Shown here: piece by piece, positions 26,692-34,826 of the stretch
Layout: each line of letters opens with the position of its first letter
How positions within the stretch are numbered: the first letter of the stretch is position 1
DNA from: DATLGB01 sp964242305
GTDB taxonomy: Bacteria; Actinomycetota; Thermoleophilia; Solirubrobacterales; Solirubrobacteraceae
Length of the DNA: 64,000 nt
Assembly: GCA_964242305.1 (NCBI GenBank)
Contig: CAXTBB010000010.1
Coordinates: 34,971 to 98,970, forward strand
Direction of reading: 5' to 3'
The notes under the pieces: generated by a model
Database searches by the model: none
Told to the model about the DNA's origin: nothing
The model's input: the letters and a program-made list of their open reading frames with translations, nothing else
Translations under genes and position numbers: made by a program

Positions 26692-27642
26692 TCAGGCGCC
26701 GGTCAGCGTCGGCGCGATCGACTCGTAGTAGTCCAGCGAGCGCCGCAGGCCCTCGTTGAAGTCGATCGCCGGCTCGTAGCCGAGCAGCTCGCGGGCGCGG
26801 GAGATGTCGGCCAGGGAGTGGGGGACGTCGCCCACCCGCGCGGGGCCGTGCTCGGGGGCCGGCGTGCCCGGGAGCGCCTCGCTGATGGCGGCGCACAGCT
26901 GGTTGAGGCTGATCCGGTCCCCGCAGGCGATGTTGATCGCGTGGCCCACCGCCGTCGGGCTGCTCGCCGCGAGCAGGTTGGCGTCGACCACGTTGGAGAC
27001 GAACGTGAAGTCGCGCGACTGCTCGCCGTCGCCGTTGATGACGGGCGCGACGCGGGCCAGCATCGCGGTGATGAACTTGGGGATCACGGCCGAGTAGTGG
27101 CTGGTCGGGTCCTGGCGCTCCCCGAAGACGTTGAAGTAGCGCAGGGCCACCGTCTCGAGGCCGAAGACCTCGGTGAAGCTGCGGCAGTACCCCTCCGCGG
27201 CCAGCTTGGCCACCGCGTAGGGGGAGATGGGAGCCGTCGGCATGTCCTCGCGCTTGGGCAGCGCGGGGTTGGATCCGTACACGGAGGACGACGACGCCGA
27301 CACGACCCGGCGCACGCCGGCGTCGCGCGAGGCGAGCAGGATGTTCAGGGTGCCGACGACGTTGGTCGCGTTGGAGGTCAGCGGGTCCTGGACGGAACGC
27401 GGGACGGACGGCAGCGCCGCCTGGTGGAAGACCACCTCGCAGCCCTGCACCGCGTTGTGAGCGCGCTCGTAGGACTGGATGTCGCCCTCGATGAGCTCGA
27501 CGTCGTTGGCGAACAGCAGGACGTTCTCCCGCCGGCCGGTGGCGAAGTTGTCCAGGACGCGGACGTCGTGGCCGTCCACCAGGAGCCGTTCGACGAGATG
27601 CGAGCCGATGAAGCCCGCACCGCCGGTTACGAGTGCGCGAAT
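26692..27642 (-). CDS. NAD-dependent UDP-GlcNAc 4-epimerase-like protein (WbpP/TviC type), probable ATT start
   Basis: The protein has 316 residues. RALVTGGAGFIGSHLVERLL is the NAD-binding Rossmann loop, SASSSSVYG holds the catalytic Ser region, SPYAVAKLAAEGY the Tyr-x3-Lys, and FGERQDPTSHYSAVIPKFI is close to the WbpP/TviC substrate loop. No ATG, GTG or TTG lies near the conserved N-terminus. The codon aligning with the expected Met is ATT at 27642-27640, seven bases after a perfect AGGAGG. The first 16 bases overlap the end of the dehydrogenase gene. Together the two would make UDP-GalNAc-type uronic acids, as TviB/TviC or WbpO/WbpP do. A sequencing error at the start codon is the other explanation. 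Confidence 0.88.
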   Translation of the reverse strand: MRALVTGGAGFIGSHLVERLLVDGHDVRVLDNFATGRRENVLLFANDVELIEGDIQSYERAHNAVQGCEVVFHQAALPSVPRSVQDPLTSNATNVVGTLNILLASRDAGVRRVVSASSSSVYGSNPALPKREDMPTAPISPYAVAKLAAEGYCRSFTEVFGLETVALRYFNVFGERQDPTSHYSAVIPKFITAMLARVAPVINGDGEQSRDFTFVSNVVDANLLAASSPTAVGHAINIACGDRISLNQLCAAISEALPGTPAPEHGPARVGDVPHSLADISRARELLGYEPAIDFNEGLRRSLDYYESIAPTLTGA

Positions 27643-28925
27643 GACGGTTCCTCCTGAGGGGGATCGGGTTGGGCCAGCTTGCGCAGCGTGCCGCGGAAGT
27701 CGACGAAGGGGATGCCGGCGGCGATGATCGCGCCGTGGTCGGTGCCCGGGTGCGCGGTCACGAGGACGGCGACGTCGGCTTCCGTGAGCGCGTCGTCCAG
27801 CGCCAGGGAGGTCAGGCCGAACTCCGGGAGCTCGGGCACGAAGGGATCGTTGTAGACGAGGTCGGCGCCGCGGGCGGTCAGCAGCTCGATGAGCTTCACG
27901 GCCGGGGCCTCGCGCAGGTCGCCGACGCCCGCCTTGTAGGAGACGCCGACGAGCGCGATGCGCGAGCCGCGCACGGGGCGGCCGGCGTCGTTGAGCGCGC
28001 GCTCGATCTGCTGGACGCAGTGGTAGGGCATGTTCTGGTTGACCTTGCCGGCGAGCTCGATGAACTCGCAGGAGAGGTCGAACTCGCGCGCCCGCCACGA
28101 CAGGTAGAAGGGGTCGACGGGCAGGCAGTGGCCGCCCATGCCCGGCCCCGGCTCGAAGCGCATGAACCCGTAGGGCTTGGTGGCCGCCGCGTCCACGACC
28201 TCCCAGATGTCGATGCCCATGCGGTCGGCGACGATGGCGAGCTCGTTGACGAGCGCGATGTTGACGCTGCGGAAGATGTTCTCCAGCAGCTTGGTCAGCT
28301 CCGCCGCGTCGGGCGTGCTGACGGGGACGAGGTGGTCGCAGACCATCCCGTACGTGGCCTCCGCCCGCGCCTGGCACGCCGGCGTCAGGCCGCCGATGAC
28401 CTTGGCCGTGGTGCGCAGGGTGTGGTCCGTGCGGCCCGGGTCGATGCGCTCGGGGGAGAAGGCGACGTGGAAGTCCACGCCGGCGCGCAGGCCCGTGCGC
28501 TCCAGCAGCGGCACGAGCCGCTCGCGCGTCGTGCCCGGGTAGGTGGTGGACTCGAGCACGACCAGCTGGCCGGGCTGCAGGATCTCGGCGATCGCCTCCG
28601 CGGAGGCCACCAGCGGGCCGAGATCGGGCTCGCGGTTGACGGTCAGCGGGGTCGGGACCGCGATCAGGATCGCGTCGGCCTGGGCCAGCGAGGCGAAACG
28701 CGTGGTCGGCCGCAGGCGGTCACGGGCCGCCTCGACGCGCTCGGAGGCGACGTCCTCGATGTAGGAGCGGCCCGCCTCCAGGGCGGCCACCTTGCTCGCG
28801 TCGACGTCGACGGCGACGACGTTCGCGCCAACCTCCGCGAAGGCGATCGCCAGGGGCAGGCCGACGTAGCCCAGGCCCACGATCCCGATGGTGGGCGGAC
28901 TCGGGGAATTCGGGTCGTGCGCCAT
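27627..28925 (-). CDS. Nucleotide-sugar 6-dehydrogenase (UDP-HexNAc dehydrogenase, TviB/WbpO/WbpA type)
   Basis: This enzyme oxidises C6 of a UDP-hexose or UDP-HexNAc in two NAD steps to the uronic acid. It has 432 residues. IGIVGLGYVGLPLAIAFAEV is the NAD fold, then ILIAVPTPLTVNREPDLGPL, VLESTTYPGTTRE, and FSPERIDPGR, whose Glu is catalytic. AELTKLLENIFRSVNIALVN carries the active-site Lys and Asn, and GPGMGGHCLPVDPFYLSW the catalytic Cys. GVSYKAGVGDLREAPAVKLI is the UDP-binding domain. The GGHC-P-VDP form and the WbpP-like partner favour HexNAc over glucose. It is the first gene of the 15-gene leftward operon, divergent from the beta-helix gene. No clear Shine-Dalgarno precedes the ATG. Confidence 0.9.
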   Translation of the reverse strand: MAHDPNSPSPPTIGIVGLGYVGLPLAIAFAEVGANVVAVDVDASKVAALEAGRSYIEDVASERVEAARDRLRPTTRFASLAQADAILIAVPTPLTVNREPDLGPLVASAEAIAEILQPGQLVVLESTTYPGTTRERLVPLLERTGLRAGVDFHVAFSPERIDPGRTDHTLRTTAKVIGGLTPACQARAEATYGMVCDHLVPVSTPDAAELTKLLENIFRSVNIALVNELAIVADRMGIDIWEVVDAAATKPYGFMRFEPGPGMGGHCLPVDPFYLSWRAREFDLSCEFIELAGKVNQNMPYHCVQQIERALNDAGRPVRGSRIALVGVSYKAGVGDLREAPAVKLIELLTARGADLVYNDPFVPELPEFGLTSLALDDALTEADVAVLVTAHPGTDHGAIIAAGIPFVDFRGTLRKLAQPDPPQEEPSFAHS

Positions 28926-29013
28926 ATGAGTGATCAACGCCTCAGCTCGTCTATTCTTGCATTGCGGTTCGGGGGCAGAGGGATGGAGTGCTTCCCGAGC
29001 GCGCGAGCCCATC

Positions 29014-30135
29014 ATGCGAATCCGCGCCGTCCTCGTCGTCGTCCTGGCCGTCCTCCTCTCGGCGGTGGCGTGCGCGCCGGCGTCCGCGGCCCCGCCGGCG
29101 GTCTACGTCGACGCCCAGTCGGCGGGCGGGCACTGCCTGGACGCCTACCCCGTGCTGATCAACAGCCCGAGCACGCCCTGGTGCAGCCTCCAGCGGGCCG
29201 TCGGGGCGGCTCCGGAGGGTGCCGCCATCCTCGTCCGCGGCGGTGGCCGGTACCCCGAGCTGATGCTGGACAACGTCCGCCCGGCCGACGGCCTCACCAT
29301 CGCCACGTACGGGGCGGGGCGCCCGTCGGTCTCCGGCCTCGAGGTCGACGGCGGCGAGCGCCTGATCTTCCGCGGCCTCCTCTTCAACGGCCCCGTCGAG
29401 CTGCGGGACGTCCAGGACGTCGAGCTCACCCAGTCTGAGATCGCGCTGCGGCCCAAGGGCGCCCCGACCGCGTCCGGCGTCTCGATCTGGTCCGGCTCAC
29501 GCGTCGTCGTCGACCACGTGTTCGTGCACGACGGGCGTCACGGCGTCGCGTTGATGACCTCCACCCCGCCCAACACGGACATCCTGGTGGCGGACAGCCA
29601 CTTCAAGGACCTCGGCGAGGACGGCGTCCACATCACCCACCACTCGGAGCGCGTGACGGTCAGCGGCAACGAATTCGACGACGTGATGCCGCGGGCCGAC
29701 GTGGTCCCGGACTCGCACGCCGACGCCGTGCAGGCCGAGGCCCCCAACGCCGACGTCCACATCGTCGGCAACACGATCAGCGGCGGGCGCGGCTTCATCT
29801 TCATGGTCCCGCCGCAGTACGCCGGCCTGCGTGGGGTGGGCAGCCTGCGCCCGGTGATCGAGAACAATGTGCTGGCCGGGCGGCAGTTCGGCATCCGCCT
29901 GATCAGCGCGGTGTCGGCCCGCGTCGTCGGCAACACGGTGTGGGGGACCTCGTCGGCTCCCCTCACCGGGGTCGACATCCGCGAGGGCGTCGCGCCCAAC
30001 GCGCGGACGACGGGTCTGGTGCTGGTCAAGAACCTGATCAAGCGGCTCGACATCGAGCGGGGCGTCGGCATCGCGCAGATTCGCGGCAATCACGTGCTCA
30101 GCCAGAATCGCGCCCGGGTCCGCGCCCGCCACTGA
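29014..30135 (+). CDS. Secreted right-handed parallel beta-helix protein
   Basis: ATG 29014 starts a 373-residue protein with a clear signal peptide (IRAVLVVVLAVLLSAVACAP, about residues 3-22). Its AVAC could serve as a weak lipobox, or PASA as a signal peptidase I site. The rest is built of short repeating strands ending in hydrophobic and Asn residues (VTVSGNEFDDV, VHIVGNTISGG, PVIENNVLAG, ARVVGNTVWG), the ladder of a pectate-lyase-like helix. VDAQSAGGHCLDAYP near the start is a common N-cap. Such proteins bind, cleave or epimerise polyuronides, and this locus makes uronic acids. No catalytic site can be assigned. Its 5' region is shared with the divergent dehydrogenase gene. Confidence 0.78.
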   Translation: MRIRAVLVVVLAVLLSAVACAPASAAPPAVYVDAQSAGGHCLDAYPVLINSPSTPWCSLQRAVGAAPEGAAILVRGGGRYPELMLDNVRPADGLTIATYGAGRPSVSGLEVDGGERLIFRGLLFNGPVELRDVQDVELTQSEIALRPKGAPTASGVSIWSGSRVVVDHVFVHDGRHGVALMTSTPPNTDILVADSHFKDLGEDGVHITHHSERVTVSGNEFDDVMPRADVVPDSHADAVQAEAPNADVHIVGNTISGGRGFIFMVPPQYAGLRGVGSLRPVIENNVLAGRQFGIRLISAVSARVVGNTVWGTSSAPLTGVDIREGVAPNARTTGLVLVKNLIKRLDIERGVGIAQIRGNHVLSQNRARVRARH

Positions 30136-30148
30136 GGCGGCGCGACCC

Positions 30149-30201
30149 AACCGGTTTCCGGGGAATCTGACTTCCGCATTTACACCGGTTTTCCACCGGT
30201 G
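30149..30201 (+). promoter_or_regulatory. Repeated ACCGGTTT motif upstream of the second sialidase-like gene
   Basis: AACCGGTTTCC at 30149-30159 and CACCGGTTTTCC at 30183-30194 are near-identical. CCGGTG at 30196-30201 pairs with CACCGG at 30183-30188 as a six-base stem with a seven-base loop. The rest of the 152-base gap between the beta-helix and sialidase-like genes shows no gene. Regulator binding or a weak terminator are both possible. Confidence 0.25.
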
Positions 30202-30287
30202 ATCGACCACTCGCAGGGTGACGTACAAACGGCCAGCGGAGCGCGGCGGCGTCCCGCAAACCGGCGTCCGCACCGACGTCTTGGGGC

Positions 30288-32018
30288 ATGCTCTCCCCCT
30301 CCCGCCAGAGGCGTTCGCTCCATCATGTCACGTTCGCCCTGATCGTCGCCTGCGCGCTCCCCGCCGCCGCCGACGCAACATCCCTCGACGGCGTCGTCCT
30401 GCACGTGAAGCGCGCCGGCAGCGTCCGCGTCACGGTCGCCGCGGCCGACCGGTCCGTGACCTCGCTGCGCGGCACCGCGGCGCTGCTGGCGTCCGTCTCC
30501 CGCGGTTCGCGGGTGCACATCGACGTCGACGGCGCCCGGGTCCGGCGCGTGCAGCGGCTCGGAACGGTGCGCACGACGAGCTTCCGGGCGCTCGCGGTGC
30601 GCGAGGACGGCGTCCTGATGCTGCGGGCGACGCCCTACTTCGCGGTGCGGGCCAAGACGGGGGACGTCACGGCGGGCGACACCGCCCAGCGTGTCGGCGC
30701 CCCTTCGGCGCCCGTGACCGTCACCTGGACCCTCGCGTCCTCCGGCGCCATCACCGCTACCGGCGTCGTGGCCGGCTTCGACACGCCGCCAGTGCCGGCC
30801 ACACCCGCGCCCGCCACGCCTGCCACGCCCGCGCCGACGTCGACGCCCGCCCCGGCGCCGACCTCGACGCCCGCCCCCGCGCCGACCTCGACGCCCGCCC
30901 CCGCGCCAACCTCGACGCCCGCCCCCGCGCCGACCACCGCCCCGTCACCGGCCAGCGCGTACGCGATCGGCGACCTGACCCGGCGCCAGGTCTACCACTC
31001 CCCCCAGCACCCCGGCTACACGGCCTGGGCCGGCGCCTGGCTGAGCCCGGACCGGACCACCGTCAACACCAGCTTCGTGCAGGTCACCGGTCCGGTGACG
31101 GCGCACAACGTGGTGAGCGCGCCCGTCTGGACCGGCGTCGACCTGCGCCAGCTGATCCTGAGCTCGTCCGACGGCGGGCAGAGCTTCGCAACCCTCCGCA
31201 GCGAGTCCTTCGCCGGCGTGCCGCACGCCTACAGCGGCCAGGCCATGACCGCGCTCGCCGACGGCACCCTCGTCCGCAACGTCAACGGGGAGGACCTGCA
31301 GGCGGCGCACGCCCCCGTGCGCGGAACGGCCTACCTCCAGTTCCTGCGCCCCGGCGCCACCTCGTGGACCGCCCCGGAGTACCTCATGGACCCCGATCAG
31401 TACACGTACCAGGTGAGCCGCGTGCAGGCGATCAGCGGCGGCCGCCTGATCGCCACCGGCAACTACTGGGACGTCCCCGCGGGCACCCGCTCAGGCAAGC
31501 TCCCCGACAACCGCATGGGCTGGCTGCTGATGGTCTCCGACGACCAGGGCGCGACGTGGAAGCAGGCGCTGACCGAGCCGAGGTCGGGCAGCGTCCCGCC
31601 CAACGAGTGGGACGTCGCCGAGCTGCCGTCGGGCGACCTGCTGGCCATGATGCGCACCTACGACCGCCAGAACGGCAACGAGCAGGTCCGCCGCCAGGCC
31701 GTCCTGCGCCGCACGGGCGCAGGCTGGGCGATGGAGACCCCCAAGGTCACGCCGTTCGCGCACTCCGGGCATCCCGAGCTGCTGGCCACCCGGGAGGGCG
31801 TCATCCTCAACATCGCCACCACCGGCATCGACTGGACCTCCGACGCGGGGAAGACCTGGCACGATCTCGCGACGAAGCCCTCGGGCTACTACCCGAACGC
31901 CGTGCAGGCCGCGGACGGCACCATCTACGTGTTCTCGCACAAGGGAGCCGACGACGACTACGGCGAGCGCGACCAGGCGATCCTCCTGGACCGCTTCCGC
32001 CTCGAGGGTCTCAACTAG
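30288..32018 (+). CDS. Secreted sialidase-fold (BNR/Asp-box) protein with N-terminal domain and TPAP repeat linker
   Basis: The protein has 576 residues. A signal peptide (HHVTFALIVACALPAAADA) leads to an N-terminal beta-rich domain (about 30-165) that is absent from the 8531 paralogue. A linker of TSTPAPAP repeats (about 170-222) follows, then the propeller. Asp-boxes are SSDGGQSF, SDDQGATW and TSDAGKTW. Shared motifs with the paralogue include AWAGAWLSPD, PPNEWDVAELPSGDLLA and GHPELLATREGVIL. It may act on or bind the nonulosonate-bearing surface glycan made by the same locus. Its stop shares a CTAG with the stop of the opposite-strand GT gene. Catalytic residues were not mapped, so hydrolase activity is unproven. 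Confidence 0.75.
   Translation: MLSPSRQRRSLHHVTFALIVACALPAAADATSLDGVVLHVKRAGSVRVTVAAADRSVTSLRGTAALLASVSRGSRVHIDVDGARVRRVQRLGTVRTTSFRALAVREDGVLMLRATPYFAVRAKTGDVTAGDTAQRVGAPSAPVTVTWTLASSGAITATGVVAGFDTPPVPATPAPATPATPAPTSTPAPAPTSTPAPAPTSTPAPAPTSTPAPAPTTAPSPASAYAIGDLTRRQVYHSPQHPGYTAWAGAWLSPDRTTVNTSFVQVTGPVTAHNVVSAPVWTGVDLRQLILSSSDGGQSFATLRSESFAGVPHAYSGQAMTALADGTLVRNVNGEDLQAAHAPVRGTAYLQFLRPGATSWTAPEYLMDPDQYTYQVSRVQAISGGRLIATGNYWDVPAGTRSGKLPDNRMGWLLMVSDDQGATWKQALTEPRSGSVPPNEWDVAELPSGDLLAMMRTYDRQNGNEQVRRQAVLRRTGAGWAMETPKVTPFAHSGHPELLATREGVILNIATTGIDWTSDAGKTWHDLATKPSGYYPNAVQAADGTIYVFSHKGADDDYGERDQAILLDRFRLEGLN
30840..30935 (+). repeat. Four tandem 24-bp repeats encoding the TSTPAPAP linker
   Basis: Four consecutive 24-base units (30840-30863, 30864-30887, 30888-30911, 30912-30935) differ at only one or two positions. 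Each encodes eight residues of a Pro/Thr/Ala spacer between the N-terminal domain and the propeller of the secreted sialidase-like protein. The near-perfect copies suggest that the linker can change length by slippage. Confidence 0.9.
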
Positions 32019-33244
32019 CCCGCGGCGATCGCCCGGATGCGCTCGACGTAGAAGCCGGGCACGTCGAAGGGCTCGTCCCGGTCCGCGTACACCGCCCTGC
32101 GCATGAGCTCGCGCAGGGCGGCCGGGTCCGGAGGCTGCGGTCGCCCGGCGGCCGCCGCCTCCAGGGCCGCGACGACCTCGTCGGCGTCGTTCGCGGTGAC
32201 GCACGAGCCGGGGATGTCGTCGAACAGCGTCTTGAGCTCGTGGATGTAGGTCGGGTTGATGAGCAGCGTGTCCTGCAGCACGACCTCGAGGCCGATGGAG
32301 GACCCGACGTCCAGGACGACGTCGGCGGCGGCGATCAGCGCCACCGAGTCGATGGCGGCGACGTCGAGGAACTCGTCGTAACGGATGCGGGGATCTGCGC
32401 GGAGCGGGTCGTCGCGGTCGGCCAGGCGCGGGTGGCCCTTCACGGCGAGGGAGACGTAGTCGAGGTCCTGGATGCGCGCGACGAGGTCGATCGCCGCCTC
32501 GGTGTGGACGCGGTTGATCCACTTGGGCGCCATCAGCACGACCTTGAGGCGGTTCTCGGCGTCGGCGGGCCATGTCCACGGGTCCACCAGCGCCCGGTTG
32601 CGCTCGAACCACTCCGGCGCCCAGCGCAGCGAGCCCCAGGCCTGCATCACGCGCGGATCGCCGTGCGCATGCTCGACCTCGATCTGACGGTGATGCTCCG
32701 TGTTGAGCACGTAGGCGGCGAAGCGGTTGCGATCGCGGTGGTCGAGCGTGCCCGCCTCGAGCGCGCGGGCGAGCTCGTCGTTGGTGGCCGCGTCGAGCTT
32801 GATCGAGAGCCCGTGGGGCAGGCAGACCACCGGTCGGCGCAGCAGGCGCGCGGCCACCATCGCGTTCATGCGCGGCTGATGGGGGTCCGCGGCCGCGCCG
32901 AGCGAGTTGACCAGGCTCCGGGCCACCGCCGCCCAGCCCGTTGGCTTGCGCAGATCGTCGTAGCCCGCCGGGAGCCCGTTGCCCCACTCGACGCCGACGG
33001 CGCGGACGCGGTGGCGCGCGAGCAGGAAGAGCACGTAGAGCAGGCTCCCGCGCAGCCGCCCCTGCACCCGGTGGACGTGGAAGCGCTCGAAGCCCATCAA
33101 GAAGCGCAGCCGGTGGTCGGCGTCGGGCTCCGTGCCGGGGGAGAGGAGGACGTGCACGGTCTCACCCTCGTCGAGGAGCTTCCACGCCAGCGGCGCGATG
33201 TGGTCGATGTCCGGAGCGACCCGGAAGACGAACAGGAAGCTCAT
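32015..33244 (-). CDS. GT-B glycosyltransferase/CDP-glycerol glycerophosphotransferase-like protein
   Basis: The protein has 409 residues. LFVFRVAPDIDHIAPLAWKL opens a Rossmann-like N-domain. RPVVCLPHGLSIKLDAATND contains the H-G-pattern loop seen in CDP-glycerol transferases. VVLMAPKWINRVHTEAAIDL, SLAVKGHPRLADRDD and AADVVLDVGSSIGLEVVLQD match their C-terminal donor domain (KxHP, then D-x3-D/GSS). It may transfer glycerol phosphate or a sugar to the surface polymer; no CDP-glycerol synthesis gene is in view, so a sugar is as likely. It converges on the sialidase-like gene with a four-base overlap. Genes upstream on this strand (33284, 33973) probably share the transcript. Confidence 0.7.
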   Translation of the reverse strand: MSFLFVFRVAPDIDHIAPLAWKLLDEGETVHVLLSPGTEPDADHRLRFLMGFERFHVHRVQGRLRGSLLYVLFLLARHRVRAVGVEWGNGLPAGYDDLRKPTGWAAVARSLVNSLGAAADPHQPRMNAMVAARLLRRPVVCLPHGLSIKLDAATNDELARALEAGTLDHRDRNRFAAYVLNTEHHRQIEVEHAHGDPRVMQAWGSLRWAPEWFERNRALVDPWTWPADAENRLKVVLMAPKWINRVHTEAAIDLVARIQDLDYVSLAVKGHPRLADRDDPLRADPRIRYDEFLDVAAIDSVALIAAADVVLDVGSSIGLEVVLQDTLLINPTYIHELKTLFDDIPGSCVTANDADEVVAALEAAAAGRPQPPDPAALRELMRRAVYADRDEPFDVPGFYVERIRAIAAG

Positions 33245-33283
33245 CGCACTACAAACGCGCCGCGCGACGGAATCTTCCGCCGC

Positions 33284-33973
33284 TCACGCCGTGCCGTAGC
33301 GGGCGATGAAGACGTCGACGTCCCGGAAGTCGGCGGCCGCCGCGCGCAGGCGCTCGTCGTCCCAGGACGGCCAGTCGATGGCCTCCAGCGCTCGGATCTG
33401 CTCGTCGTCGAGGCGCCGGCGCAATGGACGGGCGGGGACGCCGGCGACGATCGTGTAGGGCTCGACGTCGACCGTGACCACCGCGCCGGCGGCGACGACG
33501 GCGCCGCGCCCGATCCGCACGCCCGGCAGGACGACGGCGTTGCCGCCGATCCACACGTCGTCCTCGATCGTCACCGAGCCGGTCAGCGACGCCTGCAGCG
33601 CCGTGTCGTCCTCGGCGACGTAGCCGCGGTTGGCGAGGTAGGTGAACGGGTGCGTGCTCACGAAGCCGAGCGGGTGCTGGGGCCCGCCGATGCGCACGCC
33701 GGGGGCGAAGGAGCAGAACGCCCCGATGCGCGTGCCGGGCGAGATGCTCCCGTCGACCAGGAAGGCGCCGTAGGTCATGCGGCCCACGACGATGTCCAGG
33801 CGCCGCTCCATGTACGCGCGGCTGTGGGTCCCGGCGGTGTCGTCCAGCCGCCGGAAGCGCTTCCACAGCAGGTCGCGCTCCGGGCCCAGGCCCGTGCGAT
33901 CCAGCCCGCGCGCGAGCGCCGCTCGCAGCCGCGGCCGCAGCGCGCCCTTGACCCGCGCGCCGGCGGACGCCAT
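33284..33973 (-). CDS. Left-handed beta-helix (hexapeptide) O-acetyltransferase
   Basis: ATG 33973 overlaps the methyltransferase stop by one base (TGATG) and gives 229 residues. Hexapeptide repeats are visible: GSISPGTRIGAFCSFAPGV, IGGPQHPLGFVSTHPFTY (with the catalytic-type His), then VTIEDDVWIGGNAVVLPGV, RIGRGAVVAAGAVVTVDVEP and TIVAGVPARPLRRR. This is the CatB/VatD/WbbJ-type acetyltransferase fold, which uses acetyl-CoA to O-acetylate sugars of a surface glycan in the cytoplasm. The N-terminal 60 basic residues and C-terminal 40 residues lie outside the helix. The acceptor sugar is unknown. Confidence 0.85.
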   Translation of the reverse strand: MASAGARVKGALRPRLRAALARGLDRTGLGPERDLLWKRFRRLDDTAGTHSRAYMERRLDIVVGRMTYGAFLVDGSISPGTRIGAFCSFAPGVRIGGPQHPLGFVSTHPFTYLANRGYVAEDDTALQASLTGSVTIEDDVWIGGNAVVLPGVRIGRGAVVAAGAVVTVDVEPYTIVAGVPARPLRRRLDDEQIRALEAIDWPSWDDERLRAAAADFRDVDVFIARYGTA

Positions 33974-34713
33974 CAGACGGCGCGGAAGACCGCGTACACG
34001 CTGACGGTGGCGTGCGCCTCGAGCGCCTTGACCCGCCGCAGGGCAGTCAGCGCCCGCAGCATCGGCTTGTCGCCCTGGTTGTAGGCGACGGACACCGGCT
34101 CGAAGCCCGCGGCGCCGATGCGCGCCCGGAACGCCTTGGGGGTGAGCCCGTTGAGGCCGAGGTCGTCCAGGCTGCGGATGGGGCGGCCCGTGTGCTTGGT
34201 GGCGTAGCGCAGCACCAGCCGCTGCGGCAGCACGGAGTGCAGCCCGGTCGGGAGCCCCGTCCGGTGATGGTCGCCGTTGGGGCTGAAGTACAGCGGCGAG
34301 AACCCCGTCCACAGCTCCCCGCCCGGCCTGAGCAGGCGGTGCAGGTCCCGGCAGACCGCCTCGACGTCGCTGATGTGCTCGAAGGTGTCCTTGGAGACGA
34401 CGAGGTCGAACTGCGCGTCCGGCTCCAGCGCGGCCACCTCCGTCGTCCCGAACGTCACCTTCCCGGCGGTGTCGGGGAAGCGCTGCTCCTGCGCACGATG
34501 CGCGAACTCGATCAGCTCGCCGTTCATGTCCACCCCGTGCACCCGCGCGGCGCCCTTGCGGGCGAGGTCGAAGGACATCGCCCCGTGCCCGCACCCGAGG
34601 TCGAGCACCGCCTTGCCCTCCACCTCCGGCGCGCGCCCGAACCGGCGCCAGTACTCCTGATTGGAGTCGAACTGCCGTTCGAAGTAGGACCAGTGCTCCG
34701 CTTCGGTGGTCAT
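33973..34713 (-). CDS. Class I SAM-dependent methyltransferase
   Basis: The protein has 246 residues from ATG 34713. AVLDLGCGHGAMSFDLARKG is SAM motif I (about residue 36), VHGVDMNGELIEFA motif II, FDLVVSKDTFEHISDVEAVC and LHRLLRPGGELWTGFSPLYF motifs III-IV. The C-terminal part (LTPKAFRARIGAAGFEPVSV) is typical of UbiE/COQ5-like small-molecule methyltransferases. AGGGAG sits directly against the ATG with no spacer, so the upstream ATG 34767, which adds a very basic 18-residue extension, must be kept as an alternative start. It likely O-methylates a sugar in the glycan. A secreted beta-helix gene lies divergently to its right. Confidence 0.83.
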   Translation of the reverse strand: MTTEAEHWSYFERQFDSNQEYWRRFGRAPEVEGKAVLDLGCGHGAMSFDLARKGAARVHGVDMNGELIEFAHRAQEQRFPDTAGKVTFGTTEVAALEPDAQFDLVVSKDTFEHISDVEAVCRDLHRLLRPGGELWTGFSPLYFSPNGDHHRTGLPTGLHSVLPQRLVLRYATKHTGRPIRSLDDLGLNGLTPKAFRARIGAAGFEPVSVAYNQGDKPMLRALTALRRVKALEAHATVSVYAVFRAV

Positions 34714-34826
34714 CTCCCTAGCAACGCGCCGGCGCCGGCGTTTCTTCCGCGCCTCGCCTCTACACAAATCCGGTGCGAAGCTCTATCTTGCGGGCGAGGA
34801 TTCCATCGTCCTACGGAGGAGGAGTT

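Noticed and set aside
30840..30935. Regular repeats considered as a CRISPR array
   Set aside because: The 24-base units are directly adjacent without spacers and encode a Pro/Thr/Ala linker in frame.
30218..34084. A 1,288-codon open frame on the plus strand
   Set aside because: It crosses the sialidase-like, GT-B and acetyltransferase genes in the wrong frame or strand and is Arg/Pro/Gly-rich low-complexity sequence. It has no recognisable motif.
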